Notes: generated by a model not told the origin, from the letters alone. Shown: positions 8,400 through 16,844, numbered from the stretch's first letter. The stretch is DNA of 64,000 nucleotides from Bacteroidia bacterium (GCA_033391075.1 JAWPMV010000004.1:246642-310641), one strand, 5' to 3'. Translations and numbers: made by a program.

Positions 8400-9794
8400 C
8401 TACTTCTGCTCGCTGAGATGTTCCATACACCTTCGGATCATTTCATCCATATATGGTCCGTTCCCAGGCCCAAACCAGGACATCATGCGAGATTCATAGC
8501 TATCGAAATGATAATATTTGGCAGGAATGATATAGCCGGTATATCCTCCATTGAAGCTGCTTATAAGAGAATAGAATCCTTTCCTGTACATCGCATTTTT
8601 CAGGTTAATGGCCAGTTCTCCACTGAAATCTCCGGGAGCTGTAGCCCAGATGAGATTTCCAATTCGCAATGCCTGTACATGGACTTTTCCCAGGGTAGGG
8701 AATAACTGGCTGCTAGCATAACTATCCAGGCTCATTCCTTCGGAAACCCGAACCTGAAATTCCGGCATTCCCATTTCAAGCGTTAAAGAAGACAGACTGC
8801 TGCTATCCTGCAGATTTATTTCGTCCATATACTTCAATACACTATCTGCCAGTGCCAAACCAATATAACTGGCTTGTTCAAAACCATCTCCTTTTCCTTC
8901 CGGTCCGTGACTTCCCACACTACCCGCAAAAAAAATGGCCCTATCAATGCCACTTTCTTCCAGCTTATTTCTCCAAAATCCAGGATAATCTGCACTAAAT
9001 TCCATGGTTGAGCCAGGTAAGGTAGTCGCATGAGCATCAAAACTCCCCAAGAGGGCTGTTTTCCCTTCTAACTGTTGGATTTTTAGCATGAGAAATTCCC
9101 CATCTTCCCGTCCATCCTCCTCTATCAGTCGATTGTATACCATTTCTCCCGCCTGAAAACTCGTAGAACCCATCCGTGCCGCTTGAATATCTGCCACTGC
9201 CTCTTCAATGACCTCCGCAAATCGCTCACTCAACCAATCGATCAACTCTTGATCCAATTTCCCGGCAAAAAGTTCTCCCACATATCTATCAGACCAGCCT
9301 CCCATCGCACAATGTGTATGAGTAGCTGCGAAAAAAAGCTGATCTCGACTCAATCCAGTTCTTTCTTTTAATAGTAAGCTTGTTTTTTCTGCAATATTAG
9401 GAGGAATGATCAAAAGATCGGCACTCATAAGAACACGGGTCTGATCCCCCACGCGTAGCGCAGTAGCTGAAACAAAGAGGCTATCATGTACCCCTTCAAC
9501 GGGAGCACCTTCTCGATCTCCATATCCAGCCAGAGGCAAACCCAGAAATCTCCCCATCTCGATTTCCTCAGCTGAAAGAGCTATAGAGGGCGTAATACTC
9601 AAACGAGCGAAACCGGCTTCTAATGGACCCTGGGCTAAAGTTGTTTCCTGGGCAAGCTTTTCCAGTCTATCTCGACTTTCTCGGTAATAATCTGTCTGGA
9701 AATAAGGTTGATAATCCACCTGATCAATCAGGAGATTAAGACCCAGGAATATTAGTAAGAGGATTGGAATGAATATCTTGAGGAATTTACGCAT
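8400..9794 (-). CDS. Neutral/alkaline ceramidase-like hydrolase, membrane-anchored
   Basis: A 464-residue protein with one N-terminal hydrophobic helix (residues about 6-23) and no lipobox, so probably a signal anchor facing outward. The body matches the N-terminal catalytic domain of neutral/alkaline ceramidase: an early AGFARLSITP start, LMSADLLIIPP, and ATHTHCAMGG with the paired His expected to bind zinc, then a later GSVGSHGPEGKG loop. It lacks the separate C-terminal domain of true ceramidases. Many Bacteroidota proteins of this short type have unknown amide substrates. It is convergent with the alginate operon and not part of it. Confidence 0.75.
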   Translation of the reverse strand: MRKFLKIFIPILLLIFLGLNLLIDQVDYQPYFQTDYYRESRDRLEKLAQETTLAQGPLEAGFARLSITPSIALSAEEIEMGRFLGLPLAGYGDREGAPVEGVHDSLFVSATALRVGDQTRVLMSADLLIIPPNIAEKTSLLLKERTGLSRDQLFFAATHTHCAMGGWSDRYVGELFAGKLDQELIDWLSERFAEVIEEAVADIQAARMGSTSFQAGEMVYNRLIEEDGREDGEFLMLKIQQLEGKTALLGSFDAHATTLPGSTMEFSADYPGFWRNKLEESGIDRAIFFAGSVGSHGPEGKGDGFEQASYIGLALADSVLKYMDEINLQDSSSLSSLTLEMGMPEFQVRVSEGMSLDSYASSQLFPTLGKVHVQALRIGNLIWATAPGDFSGELAINLKNAMYRKGFYSLISSFNGGYTGYIIPAKYYHFDSYESRMMSWFGPGNGPYMDEMIRRCMEHLSEQK

Positions 9795-9835
9795 AGAGCC
9801 ATGGCTTTAGCACCAATCTCAGCTTTTTCCTTCAA

Positions 9836-9870
9836 AATAAAAAAATCCCCTGTCCGGAATTGGACAGGGG
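9836..9870 (-). terminator. Rho-independent terminator of the universal stress protein gene
   Basis: On the minus strand a 9-bp GC-rich stem (CCCCTGTCC pairing with GGACAGGGG, 9847-9870, loop of 6) is followed by a T-rich run. It sits 42 bp after the stop of the gene at 9912-10778 and just ahead of the ceramidase-like gene start, so it separates the two units. Confidence 0.85.
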
Positions 9871-9911
9871 AGAGCTGCTACTTATGGAATATTCTCTAAT
9901 AGCCCTTCGAG

Positions 9912-10778
9912 TCAAGAGCCATAGGAACTGAGTAATGCTTTTTCTTCAACTCCTGCATGGAATACCAGCATAGGAGCTTGAATTTGATAGGCCTGATTTT
10001 TGGTTTCACTGGGTTTGAACAATCGCTTGAACCAGTTCATTTTATGGGTAGCCATGACCAGAAGATCTGCTGGATGATTGGCTAAATATTTCGAAATGCC
10101 TGTCCTGACATCTTTTTCCCGGGCTACTTTAAAACTCACCCGCTGATCAGCCAGAATTTCCCGGACGGCCACCTGGTACCAGTCATATACATCCATATCC
10201 AGGGTTGCATTTTCAATCACCACATACAGAATCTCAATCTCTGCATCGAATTTTTTGGCGAGATCACGTAGCTGCCTTAAGATGAAACCATTTTCATCTC
10301 GAAAATCAGCAGCATATACGATCTTCTTTATACCTTGAAAATGAGTTTTTTCAGGAATGGCGATAACCGGGCATTGGGCATTTCCCAAAACATCAGTTGT
10401 ATTGCTCCCTACAAAGATCTTTTTTAATCCGCTGGCTCCTTTGGTTCCCATCAAAATAGCGGCTATGCCTTCTTCTTTTGCATAACCTATGACATTAGAA
10501 ACGAAAGGTCCCAGAGAAGTCGTGTAGGTACAGGGAAGCTCAGGATCAATCTTGGCCACGTAGGCTTGAAGTGACCTTAATTCCTTTATGGCTGCTTTCT
10601 CTTTGTCCTCTGTCAACTTATCTAATAAGTAAGGAGGAACTTCTACATATGGGTTGGCAAAGTCATAGGTATGGTACAGCAATAACTCTCCATTCATATT
10701 TTTTACAAAAGGGATGGCATAAAGCAAAGCTTCGTGAGCATGTTTGGAAAAATCGGTGGCAAATAGATAAGTTTTCAT
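9912..10778 (-). CDS. Tandem universal stress protein (UspA family)
   Basis: A 288-residue protein with two Usp domains, about 1-143 and 150-280. The first domain keeps the ATP-binding signature G-x2-G-x9-G-S/T (GTKGASGLKKIFVGSNT, about 112-128). The second begins KKIVYAADFRDENG and its corresponding loop (ATHKMNWFKRLFKPSETK) is degenerate, so only the first half is likely to bind nucleotide. Tandem Usp proteins act in the cytoplasm in stress tolerance. The gene is divergent from the degenerate receiver gene and ends at a strong terminator. Confidence 0.9.
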   Translation of the reverse strand: MKTYLFATDFSKHAHEALLYAIPFVKNMNGELLLYHTYDFANPYVEVPPYLLDKLTEDKEKAAIKELRSLQAYVAKIDPELPCTYTTSLGPFVSNVIGYAKEEGIAAILMGTKGASGLKKIFVGSNTTDVLGNAQCPVIAIPEKTHFQGIKKIVYAADFRDENGFILRQLRDLAKKFDAEIEILYVVIENATLDMDVYDWYQVAVREILADQRVSFKVAREKDVRTGISKYLANHPADLLVMATHKMNWFKRLFKPSETKNQAYQIQAPMLVFHAGVEEKALLSSYGS

Positions 10779-10879
10779 TGTCTGATCAATTTGATTTTGA
10801 TCTAATATCCCTCTCCTCTTTTGGAAACATGCTGAGAAAAGTCAGGGGAAGGAATGACTTTTTCTTAATCGGTAAAAAT

Positions 10880-10897
10880 CTAGGTACTTATACCTAG
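10880..10897. promoter_or_regulatory. Palindrome in a divergent intergenic region
   Basis: CTAGGTA-CTTA-TACCTAG, a 7-bp perfect inverted repeat in the 197-bp gap between the divergent universal stress protein and degenerate receiver genes. On the plus strand TCTTTTT follows, so it could also act as a short terminator or attenuator; its place between two divergent starts favours an operator. I see no second copy nearby. Confidence 0.4.
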
Positions 10898-10975
10898 TCT
10901 TTTTAGGCGAAAGGACTGATTCTATTGGGGATATTTGGTTCTAGTTTTAGAAATACTTTCGATTCCTCAACTGCT

Positions 10976-11368
10976 ATGCACATAAAACTGGCTCTTTTCG
11001 GTTTTTCTGAAAACCTTTTGGATAAAGTCAACCACATTTTACCAGAAGGAGCCGCTGCAGAGCGTTTTCTCTTAGATCAGGCCGAACCCAAGCCCAGGCT
11101 TCCTGACTATCTAGCTGTAGATATTATTATCATAGAAATGTCAAGTCTTTGGGAAGGTGCTATTCCTATTCTTAGAGTTTTTATAGAAGCCTTTCCCGGA
11201 CAGGATCTAATTGTTATGTCTGATTATAATGAAGCTGTTTTAGCAGAGGAAATTTTGGCCATAGGGGCAAAGGCATATATCACCACTCATGCTGCGGAAG
11301 AAGAATTGCCCAAAGCTTTGGCTCTCATAAAGGAAGGGAAGCTTTTTATATCGGATGAGTTGGGATAA
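10976..11368 (+). CDS. Degenerate NarL-type receiver protein without output domain
   Basis: A 130-residue protein; ATG at 10976 chosen over the upstream in-frame TTG at 10925. The fold is a response-regulator receiver close to that of the NarL-type regulator next door: LIVMSDYNEAVLAEEILAIGAKAYI aligns with its IIALSMLQESQYIRQMFEAGAKGYL. The phosphoacceptor Asp is replaced by Glu54 (DIIIIEMSS against DIVFMDINMP), the beginning lacks the acidic pair, and the conserved Lys is Thr (AYITTHAAEEEL). It should not be phosphorylated and may mimic the active state or compete for partners. There is no DNA-binding domain. It is convergent with the regulator gene, 22 bp away. Confidence 0.65.
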   Translation: MHIKLALFGFSENLLDKVNHILPEGAAAERFLLDQAEPKPRLPDYLAVDIIIIEMSSLWEGAIPILRVFIEAFPGQDLIVMSDYNEAVLAEEILAIGAKAYITTHAAEEELPKALALIKEGKLFISDELG

Positions 11369-11390
11369 GTGTTTCAGGGAAAATCCCTAT

Positions 11391-12044
11391 TCATTTAGGA
11401 TCGATCAATCCCATTTTCAAGGCAAAGAGGGTAAGACCAGCCGCATTTTTGGAACCGGTTTTCTCCAATAAATTTCGCCGATGGGCATCTACTGTTCGGA
11501 TGCTTATAAAGAGTTTTTCGGCGATCTCCCGATTTGAAAATTCCTGTGCGATCAAAGCCAGCACTTCCTTTTCCCGATTGGTGAGTTTTATGCTGACGGA
11601 ACCGGCAGTGGTGTTTTGCCTGGGTTGAACAAAGCCTTGAATAAGGCTGTCAGAAACTTCAGGGCTATAATAAACTTTCCCTTCAAGTACATGTTCAATG
11701 GCTTGTTTTAAATCTTCTTCGCTGCAATTCTTTAAAAGGTAACCTTTGGCTCCCGCTTCAAACATTTGCCGGATATACTGAGACTCCTGCAACATGCTTA
11801 GGGCAATAATCTCGACCTGTGGATATTTTTTTTTGATCTCCCGGCTTGTACTAATTCCATCTTGCTCCGGCATATTTATGTCCATAAAGACAATATCTGG
11901 CAATTCATTTTCCATGATAGCCAGGGCTTCTTTGCCATTGCCAGCTTCAGCAATTATCTGATAATTTTCTGTGCTCAGATGCGCCCGTATGGCATCCCGA
12001 ATCAAAGAATGATCATCAACCAATATTATTTTAATCGGCTTCAT
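11391..12044 (-). CDS. NarL/FixJ-family response regulator
   Basis: A 217-residue two-domain regulator. The receiver (1-120) has acidic residues in VDDHS, phosphoacceptor Asp54 in DIVFMDINMPEQDG and Lys in YLLKNCSEEDL. The LuxR-type helix-turn-helix lies at about 150-212 (LTNREKEVLALIAQEFSNRE, then VDAHRRNLLEK). The gene's start overlaps the end of the kinase gene by 14 bp, so the two are translated together and form a pair. Target genes cannot be read here; the neighbouring stress protein and orphan receivers are candidates (inference). Confidence 0.93.
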   Translation of the reverse strand: MKPIKIILVDDHSLIRDAIRAHLSTENYQIIAEAGNGKEALAIMENELPDIVFMDINMPEQDGISTSREIKKKYPQVEIIALSMLQESQYIRQMFEAGAKGYLLKNCSEEDLKQAIEHVLEGKVYYSPEVSDSLIQGFVQPRQNTTAGSVSIKLTNREKEVLALIAQEFSNREIAEKLFISIRTVDAHRRNLLEKTGSKNAAGLTLFALKMGLIDPK

Positions 12045-13602
12045 CCGCTTTTAATAAAGGAATTTCAACATGTATTAAGGTTCCTTTCCCCATATCACTT
12101 TCAATATCAAGGGTCCCCATAAGAGACATTACACGGGTTTTTAAACTGTTGAAACCCATACTATTACCTAAAACAAAAGTTTTTTTGTCAAAACCTACGC
12201 CATCATCCTCAATCATAAAACTTAGACCTCCCTCATGTTTCAGGAGTTGTATACTTACCTCAGAGGCTCTGGCATGTTTCAGGATATTGTCAAGACTCAC
12301 CTGAGCGATGCGATATAAACTTCTTTCTACTTTTTTCCCAAGTCTTTCACTTCCCAGATTATGGCTGAAGAGAAAAACAATCTCAGAGGCTTTGCGCAAT
12401 CCTTCTAATAAGGACTCCAGAGCAAGTACCAATCCAAAATCATGAATGGCTTTTGGCATCAAACCATAAGCGATGTTCCTGCTCTCTTCAATGGCCGTAT
12501 GCAAATTGTCCAAACCTGCCTGGTAGGCGGATTTCATCTCTTCATGTCCCTCGATTTGCTTGCGCAAGCGTTTAAAATTCATGGCTGCCGAAGTCAGCAA
12601 TTGTCCAAGAGAATCGTGAATCTCTTTTGCAATACGGTTTTTCTCTTTGTCTTCTGCATCTATGACCGCTGAAAGCAGGGTGTCATCTGCTAAACGTTTG
12701 CGTGTAACATCCCGAGAAACATATAAAACATGTGTTACGATATCTCCCCGTGCCCGCAAAGGAATAGCCTGGGTTTCCAGAAAAGCTACCCCTCTATCCG
12801 GTCTCCTGATCGTCTCTTCGAAATAGGCAGTCTCTCCACTCTTTATTGAATCTTTGATATGCCGAAGCCTCATATCCACCAAATCTTGTTGGTACTCCAG
12901 GGTTAGGGTTAAAAACTCTTTTAAACTTAATTCTCGCTCGTTGGCTTCCTGTATATCTACACCCGAATGTGCAAAACCTTTAATCAGGCTTTCATTTACC
13001 GACATAACCATCAGGCCCTCCTCTCCTACCCTGACAAGGCCCATATAGTCTTTGGTTCCATTGAAGATGAGAGAAAGCATCTTGCTATTCTCCTTCAAAG
13101 CCTCCTCACTTTCAATTTGCTTACTGATGTCGATGATGATACCATCGGTTACAGGAAATCCATCATCAGAAATACCACTTGCAAAGAAACGATTGAGTAC
13201 CCATATCCTTTTACCATTGATATCGAAAGGAAATATGGACTCATGAATCCCTCCCTCCTTAACTGCTTTTCGGGTTTTCTCCAATTGCTTTATCAGAAAT
13301 TCCTCAGGAATTAATTGAGAACCCGTAATTCCCTGAATTTTCACCTCCTCAGGACTCAAACCTATAAGCCCTTTTACCCCTTCACTTACAAAGAGAGGGG
13401 TATATTTTCCATCATGTTTGGAGCGATAAACCATGCCTGGTAGATTTCGCATGATTCCTGCAAGCAATTCTTTATCATCCTGGGAGTCCTTTACCTCTGG
13501 AATCAGCTCTTTGTATTTTTGCAATAGCAGATACTGTCGGACAATAATCCATAGGATCAAAGCCGATAAGACCAGCAATGCAATACCTACCAACCATTCC
13601 AT
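12031..13602 (-). CDS. PAS-containing sensor histidine kinase (HisKA_3/NarX type)
   Basis: A 523-residue kinase. Residues 3-22 form one transmembrane helix, then two PAS domains (about 45-165 and 175-305) lie in the cytoplasm, followed by the HisKA_3 dimerisation helix with phospho-His in KEIHDSLGQ and a HATPase_c domain (N box SLDNILKHA, G1 DDGVGF, G2 MGFNSLKTR). There is no large periplasmic domain, so the signal is probably cytoplasmic or within the membrane and read by the PAS domains. It shares an operon with the regulator at 11391-12044. Confidence 0.93.
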   Translation of the reverse strand: MEWLVGIALLVLSALILWIIVRQYLLLQKYKELIPEVKDSQDDKELLAGIMRNLPGMVYRSKHDGKYTPLFVSEGVKGLIGLSPEEVKIQGITGSQLIPEEFLIKQLEKTRKAVKEGGIHESIFPFDINGKRIWVLNRFFASGISDDGFPVTDGIIIDISKQIESEEALKENSKMLSLIFNGTKDYMGLVRVGEEGLMVMSVNESLIKGFAHSGVDIQEANERELSLKEFLTLTLEYQQDLVDMRLRHIKDSIKSGETAYFEETIRRPDRGVAFLETQAIPLRARGDIVTHVLYVSRDVTRKRLADDTLLSAVIDAEDKEKNRIAKEIHDSLGQLLTSAAMNFKRLRKQIEGHEEMKSAYQAGLDNLHTAIEESRNIAYGLMPKAIHDFGLVLALESLLEGLRKASEIVFLFSHNLGSERLGKKVERSLYRIAQVSLDNILKHARASEVSIQLLKHEGGLSFMIEDDGVGFDKKTFVLGNSMGFNSLKTRVMSLMGTLDIESDMGKGTLIHVEIPLLKADEAD

Positions 13603-13839
13603 GGGCGTTTTATTGGCAAATTCAGTAAAAAGAGCGTCGACATTCTGCCGATCTTTGTCTGAAGTCGCTCATACTCAAGTTAATACTTTTTTTTACATAA
13701 ATTTTCTCCTCCATCTGGAAAGGCTGCTAGGCTATTCTGCGTATAACAGAAATTAGGTGTAAATGCTCATTTTTTTTAGGAGTGTCCTCCTTACCTTTGT
13801 ATGATCCACAGCCCGAAAAGCCCGCCCACTGAAGAAAAA

Positions 13840-14271
13840 ATGTCTATGAAGGATGGATTCCAGATTTGCCTACTGGAAGGCGATGTGGTAAAAGCATATT
13901 CCTATGAAAGGATGTTGCTTAAACTTGCTCCCCAGCTTGATCTGATTCGTTTCGATGAGGCCAGAGATGCCTTGAAATTTATCTCTGAGCAAATAGAACA
14001 GAGGCAAAAAATGCCCCATGCATTGCTCCTGGATACCTATTTACCTGGACTGAATTTGGGAGATTTTCTAAATCGTCTGGAAGATTTGGCTGGCCAAACC
14101 TATGATGTTCCACAAATTTACCTTTGCACTACAGATATTTCTTCGAGACTTAGAAGGGTTTCAGATAATCACAGACTCATTCATAGCTTGATTTATAAAC
14201 CCTTCGATCAGGGGCACATCCTGAAAATCCTGGAAAACCTAAGTCAAAGGGAATTTGTAAAAAGACTATAG
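13840..14271 (+). CDS. Single-domain response regulator receiver
   Basis: A 143-residue protein from ATG 13840. The upstream in-frame ATG at 13801 lies directly behind a perfect -7-like box TACCTTTG (13792-13799), so it would precede or coincide with the transcript start, and I prefer 13840. The receiver fold has phosphoacceptor Asp in LLLDTYLPG, Thr in LCTTD and Lys-Pro in YKPFD, so it can probably be phosphorylated. No output domain follows. It is divergent from the histidine kinase operon and may serve as a phosphate sink or relay for that kinase (inference). Confidence 0.7.
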   Translation: MSMKDGFQICLLEGDVVKAYSYERMLLKLAPQLDLIRFDEARDALKFISEQIEQRQKMPHALLLDTYLPGLNLGDFLNRLEDLAGQTYDVPQIYLCTTDISSRLRRVSDNHRLIHSLIYKPFDQGHILKILENLSQREFVKRL

Positions 14272-14275
14272 CCAC

Positions 14276-14668
14276 TCATTCAGTTTCTTTCTTCAGAATC
14301 CTCCTGATCAGCAGCCACAACATTTTCATGGATTCAGGCTCATCTGGTGGATTCAGGATGGCCAATGCACGCAACTTCTTCCCTATTGTTAGTTGTTCTT
14401 TATCCTTACCATTCCCAATAATAAGAACAGGTATTTTCTTTAAAGTTTTCCGAATCAGTTTGTTTTCAATTTCCGCTAACCTCGCCTCTTTATTTATTCC
14501 CATATCAAATAAAAACAGTGCCATCTCAGGAAGGAGAGATTCGATGCTTTCTTCTTCTGCGAGGTAGATCAACTCAAAATCTCTCTTAATCAATGGATCA
14601 AGAGATTTCATAAGGATTTCAAAACGCGGGTTTGGATTGCTGTAAACGACTATTGGTTTCCCCGACAT
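14276..14668 (-). CDS. Degenerate receiver-like protein
   Basis: A 130-residue protein with a receiver-like alternation of strands and helices (IVVYSNPNPRFEILMKSL, then ALFLFDMGINKE, IPVLIIGNG, ALAILNPPDEPES). An Asp is kept in LFLFDMG at the phosphoacceptor place, but the first strand lacks the acidic pair and the conserved Lys-Pro is Asn-Pro, so signalling by phosphorylation is doubtful. It is convergent with the receiver at 13840-14271, with only 4 bp between stops. No closer function recognised. Confidence 0.55.
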   Translation of the reverse strand: MSGKPIVVYSNPNPRFEILMKSLDPLIKRDFELIYLAEEESIESLLPEMALFLFDMGINKEARLAEIENKLIRKTLKKIPVLIIGNGKDKEQLTIGKKLRALAILNPPDEPESMKMLWLLIRRILKKETE

Positions 14669-14830
14669 AATACACGATTAGGAGAGTAATTCTCCAATTA
14701 CACATGATATTTGTTCGGGAATGAATAGGAACAGGAAATTTGAAGTATCCCAGGTTCTAATGAATGGCAAGATAAAAAATTTTCTTACAAAGAAATATTT
14801 TTTTATAATGGATAATTGAATAATCGTTGT

Positions 14831-14864
14831 AAAAAAAAGGGAGATCCCTCAATCGGGACTCCCT
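14831..14864 (-). terminator. Rho-independent terminator, minus strand
   Basis: On the minus strand a stem built from AGGGAG-TCCC and GGGA-CTCCCT (one bulged base, 14838-14864) is followed by eight T. It lies about 265 bp beyond the stop of the receiver gene at 15127-15558, so it ends either a long 3' untranslated region or a separate small RNA. Confidence 0.8.
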
Positions 14865-15057
14865 ACGCTCAAGGAAATAATAATCACTTGTGAAACACAA
14901 TATAACCCTGATATTCTACAACCTTGTTAACACATTCCTTCTGTTAGGATAGAAGGAAACTCAACCATAAAACTTAACACATATTCGCTACAAGACTCAG
15001 TTTTTGATAGTGCTATTTTGTATGCTCACTATTCTTTTAAATGGGTGTACAAAAATA
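14831..15057 (-). ncRNA. Candidate small RNA between a promoter-like box and a terminator
   Basis: The gap 14669-15126 (458 bp) holds no convincing gene. On its minus strand a perfect TAnnTTTG box (TATTTTTG, 15050-15057) points toward the terminator at 14831-14864, which would give an RNA of about 210 nt. A TTTG stands only 14 bp upstream of the box, shorter than the usual 17-23, so the promoter is uncertain. The RNA could instead be the 3' end of the receiver mRNA. Confidence 0.25.
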
Positions 15058-15126
15058 ATTGTTCAACTGTTCAAAAAAAATCGGTAAAAAGACCTAATTC
15101 TTATAGGGAGTTTTGCCTATTTCTAT

Positions 15127-15558
15127 TTAGCCGGGATTTCCTGTCTGTTTTTGAGCTTTCAGAAATTCCAGGGCTCGGGCAATGTTTACTTCATACTCAT
15201 CCACGTCAATTTTCTTTTCGAGATAAAGGCTGGCTCCCAGTTCATAAGCCGTTTCAATATCCTTTTGAAAAGATGAACTACTGTGGATGATGATAGATAG
15301 TTCTTCCGCCTGGGGATGTTGGCGAAGAAGTTCCAGCAATTCAAATCCATCTATGCGGGGAATGTTCAGGTCCAGAAAAATAATATTGGCCTGGAGTTTC
15401 CCTAACCCCTCAAATTGGCCTTCCCGAAAGAGATATTCTCTAGCAAGCTCGCCATTATCCAGCCATATTATTTTCTGATCTATCCCTCTCTTTTTCAATA
15501 ACATCTCAAAGAGGAAATAATCGGCCTCATTGTCATCAATGAAAAGAATCTCTGACAT
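15127..15558 (-). CDS. Single-domain response regulator (CheY/Rcp1 type)
   Basis: A 143-residue receiver with an intact active site: acidic pair in LFIDDNEAD, phosphoacceptor Asp in IIFLDLNIPRIDG, Ser in IIHSSSSFQ and Lys in YLEKKIDVDEY. The long insert between helix 2 and strand 3 (REGQFEGLGKLQ) is typical of the Rcp1-like branch that partners with phytochrome-like or PAS kinases. No output domain. It lies near the NarL-type kinase and other receivers but is transcribed alone. Confidence 0.88.
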   Translation of the reverse strand: MSEILFIDDNEADYFLFEMLLKKRGIDQKIIWLDNGELAREYLFREGQFEGLGKLQANIIFLDLNIPRIDGFELLELLRQHPQAEELSIIIHSSSSFQKDIETAYELGASLYLEKKIDVDEYEVNIARALEFLKAQKQTGNPG

Positions 15559-15718
15559 ATATTTTCATAACCTTAATTACTCACGCAAATTAAGTTTCCG
15601 AAGGCATAGATTTTTACGTCCTTTCTCCTATTTCTGAATATTAGTAATTCTACCTAGAAACTCAATCTGGAGGAAATCTGGCTTAAGCAGCCGTGTGTTC
15701 GAACACATTTCAGATTTT

Positions 15719-15772
15719 TTTGTAAATCATTCCCTACTTTTATACTTTCGAGTCCGACATGAAGATGTCGGA
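15719..15772 (+). promoter_or_regulatory. Putative promoter followed by a hairpin at the transcript start
   Basis: TTTG at 15719-15722 and TACTTTCG at 15743-15750 (one mismatch to TAnnTTTG), spaced exactly 20 bp, form a good Bacteroidota promoter. Immediately behind, 15753-15772 is an 8-bp perfect stem, TCCGACAT with loop GAAG and ATGTCGGA, which would stand at or very near the 5' end of the RNA. The terminator hairpin of the same unit (16009-16034) carries the same GAAG loop and similar flanks. Confidence 0.5.
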
Positions 15773-15793
15773 TTGATCTATAAACTACTACAG

Positions 15794-15991
15794 ATGAATC
15801 TCGCCCCCATTTTCAATCTGTCGGTATCTTCTCGGACTTTTTCTAATCTGACTGTCCGCACAACCACACAAAAGAAACATCTCGGGATAAAGATTATAAG
15901 ATCTATTGATAAAAATGTAGGTCGAACTATGACCAAGAATTATCCGATTCCCTCATTTGATGATTTGAGGTTAGTGATACATTTATCCTAA
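15794..15991 (+). CDS. Possible 65-residue small protein in its own transcription unit
   Basis: An open frame from ATG 15794 (MNLAPIFNLSVSS...) ends 17 bp before a strong terminator and lies behind a promoter at 15719-15750. It is basic, with IKIIRSIDKNVGRTMTKNYP in the middle, and has no signal peptide or known motif. A longer in-frame version from GTG 15695 would begin ahead of the promoter and is unlikely. Because the unit is bounded on both sides, I keep it as a candidate; a non-coding RNA is the alternative. Confidence 0.35.
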   Translation: MNLAPIFNLSVSSRTFSNLTVRTTTQKKHLGIKIIRSIDKNVGRTMTKNYPIPSFDDLRLVIHLS

Positions 15992-16008
15992 GCTTTATGT
16001 ATCTATTT

Positions 16009-16042
16009 GATCGGCGCATGAAGATGTGCCGATCTTTTTTTT
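16009..16042 (+). terminator. Rho-independent terminator of the small transcription unit
   Basis: An 11-bp stem (GATCGGCGCAT with loop GAAG and ATGTGCCGATC, one G-T pair) followed by eight T. It is oriented on the plus strand and its T-run overlaps the stop codon of the convergent peroxiredoxin gene. Confidence 0.88.
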
Positions 16043-16703
16043 AGGCTTGAATTCTTTCCAGCACAGTTAAAATTTCTGAAGGTTCGGCCCGATTTCGGTA
16101 TTCTGCATCTAGGAAGGCATACTCGATCTTAGCATTCGACCCAATCACATAGGTAGCGGCTAATGGGAGCTCTTTGCTTTCATCCCCATTATAGCCATGC
16201 AAATCAAAAGCATTCTGATACATCTCTCCTACTTCTTCTGTGAGTTTGAAAACTATCCCATAGACCCTTGCTATTTTATTTCCGATATCACTTAGTACTT
16301 CGAAATCCAGGGCATGTTTTTCCTGTGTACTTAAAGATCTGTCGGGCAATTCTGGTGTCAGGGCTATCAAACTGGCTCCTCTCGCCTGAAAATTGGGAAG
16401 TTCAAGCTGTAACTGACGTAAAGTGATATTACAATACGGACACCAGCCTCCTCTATACCAGGTCAAAACAACAGGCCCTTTTTTTAGATAATCTGATAAA
16501 CGGATTTCATCTCCAGCCGCATTTGTTAGCTTAAAGTCAGGAGCCTGATCACCTACTTGTTTGGCCAGAGACTCAACTCCTGATTCTACTACAGCATCTA
16601 TGCCTTCTTTATAGGCTCTTTTCACCTGATCTGATGCCTTCTCAGCCCATAATGCTTTTTTTGCGTCCAATTGAGCTTGCAAAGATTTGTTTTGATCGTT
16701 CAT
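16041..16703 (-). CDS. AhpC/TSA-type peroxiredoxin-like protein
   Basis: A 220-residue thioredoxin-fold protein. After an N-terminal helical extension (1-48) the peroxiredoxin domain starts at GDQAPDFKLTNAAG. The motif WYRGGWCPYCNITLRQLQ places a CxxC pair where this 'peroxiredoxin-like' branch has it, and IGSNAKIEYAFLDAEYRNRAEP is the usual C-terminal block. The family reduces peroxides with thiol electrons in the cytoplasm; the exact reductant is unknown. It is a single-gene unit. Confidence 0.88.
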   Translation of the reverse strand: MNDQNKSLQAQLDAKKALWAEKASDQVKRAYKEGIDAVVESGVESLAKQVGDQAPDFKLTNAAGDEIRLSDYLKKGPVVLTWYRGGWCPYCNITLRQLQLELPNFQARGASLIALTPELPDRSLSTQEKHALDFEVLSDIGNKIARVYGIVFKLTEEVGEMYQNAFDLHGYNGDESKELPLAATYVIGSNAKIEYAFLDAEYRNRAEPSEILTVLERIQA

Positions 16704-16844
16704 ATAGCTTTATCAACAATAATTTGAATTTCATACGAAAGTAGGGAGGCTACAAACATACAATTGTAAGCCAGACGATATATTGAATAGACCGGGATCT
16801 CTCATAATTTGCTAACTTCGCTGCCGAAATAAGATTCCGGTTCT

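Noticed and set aside
15695-15793. N-terminal extension of the small 15794-15991 frame from a GTG start
   Set aside because: It would begin before the promoter-like site and run through the 5' hairpin.
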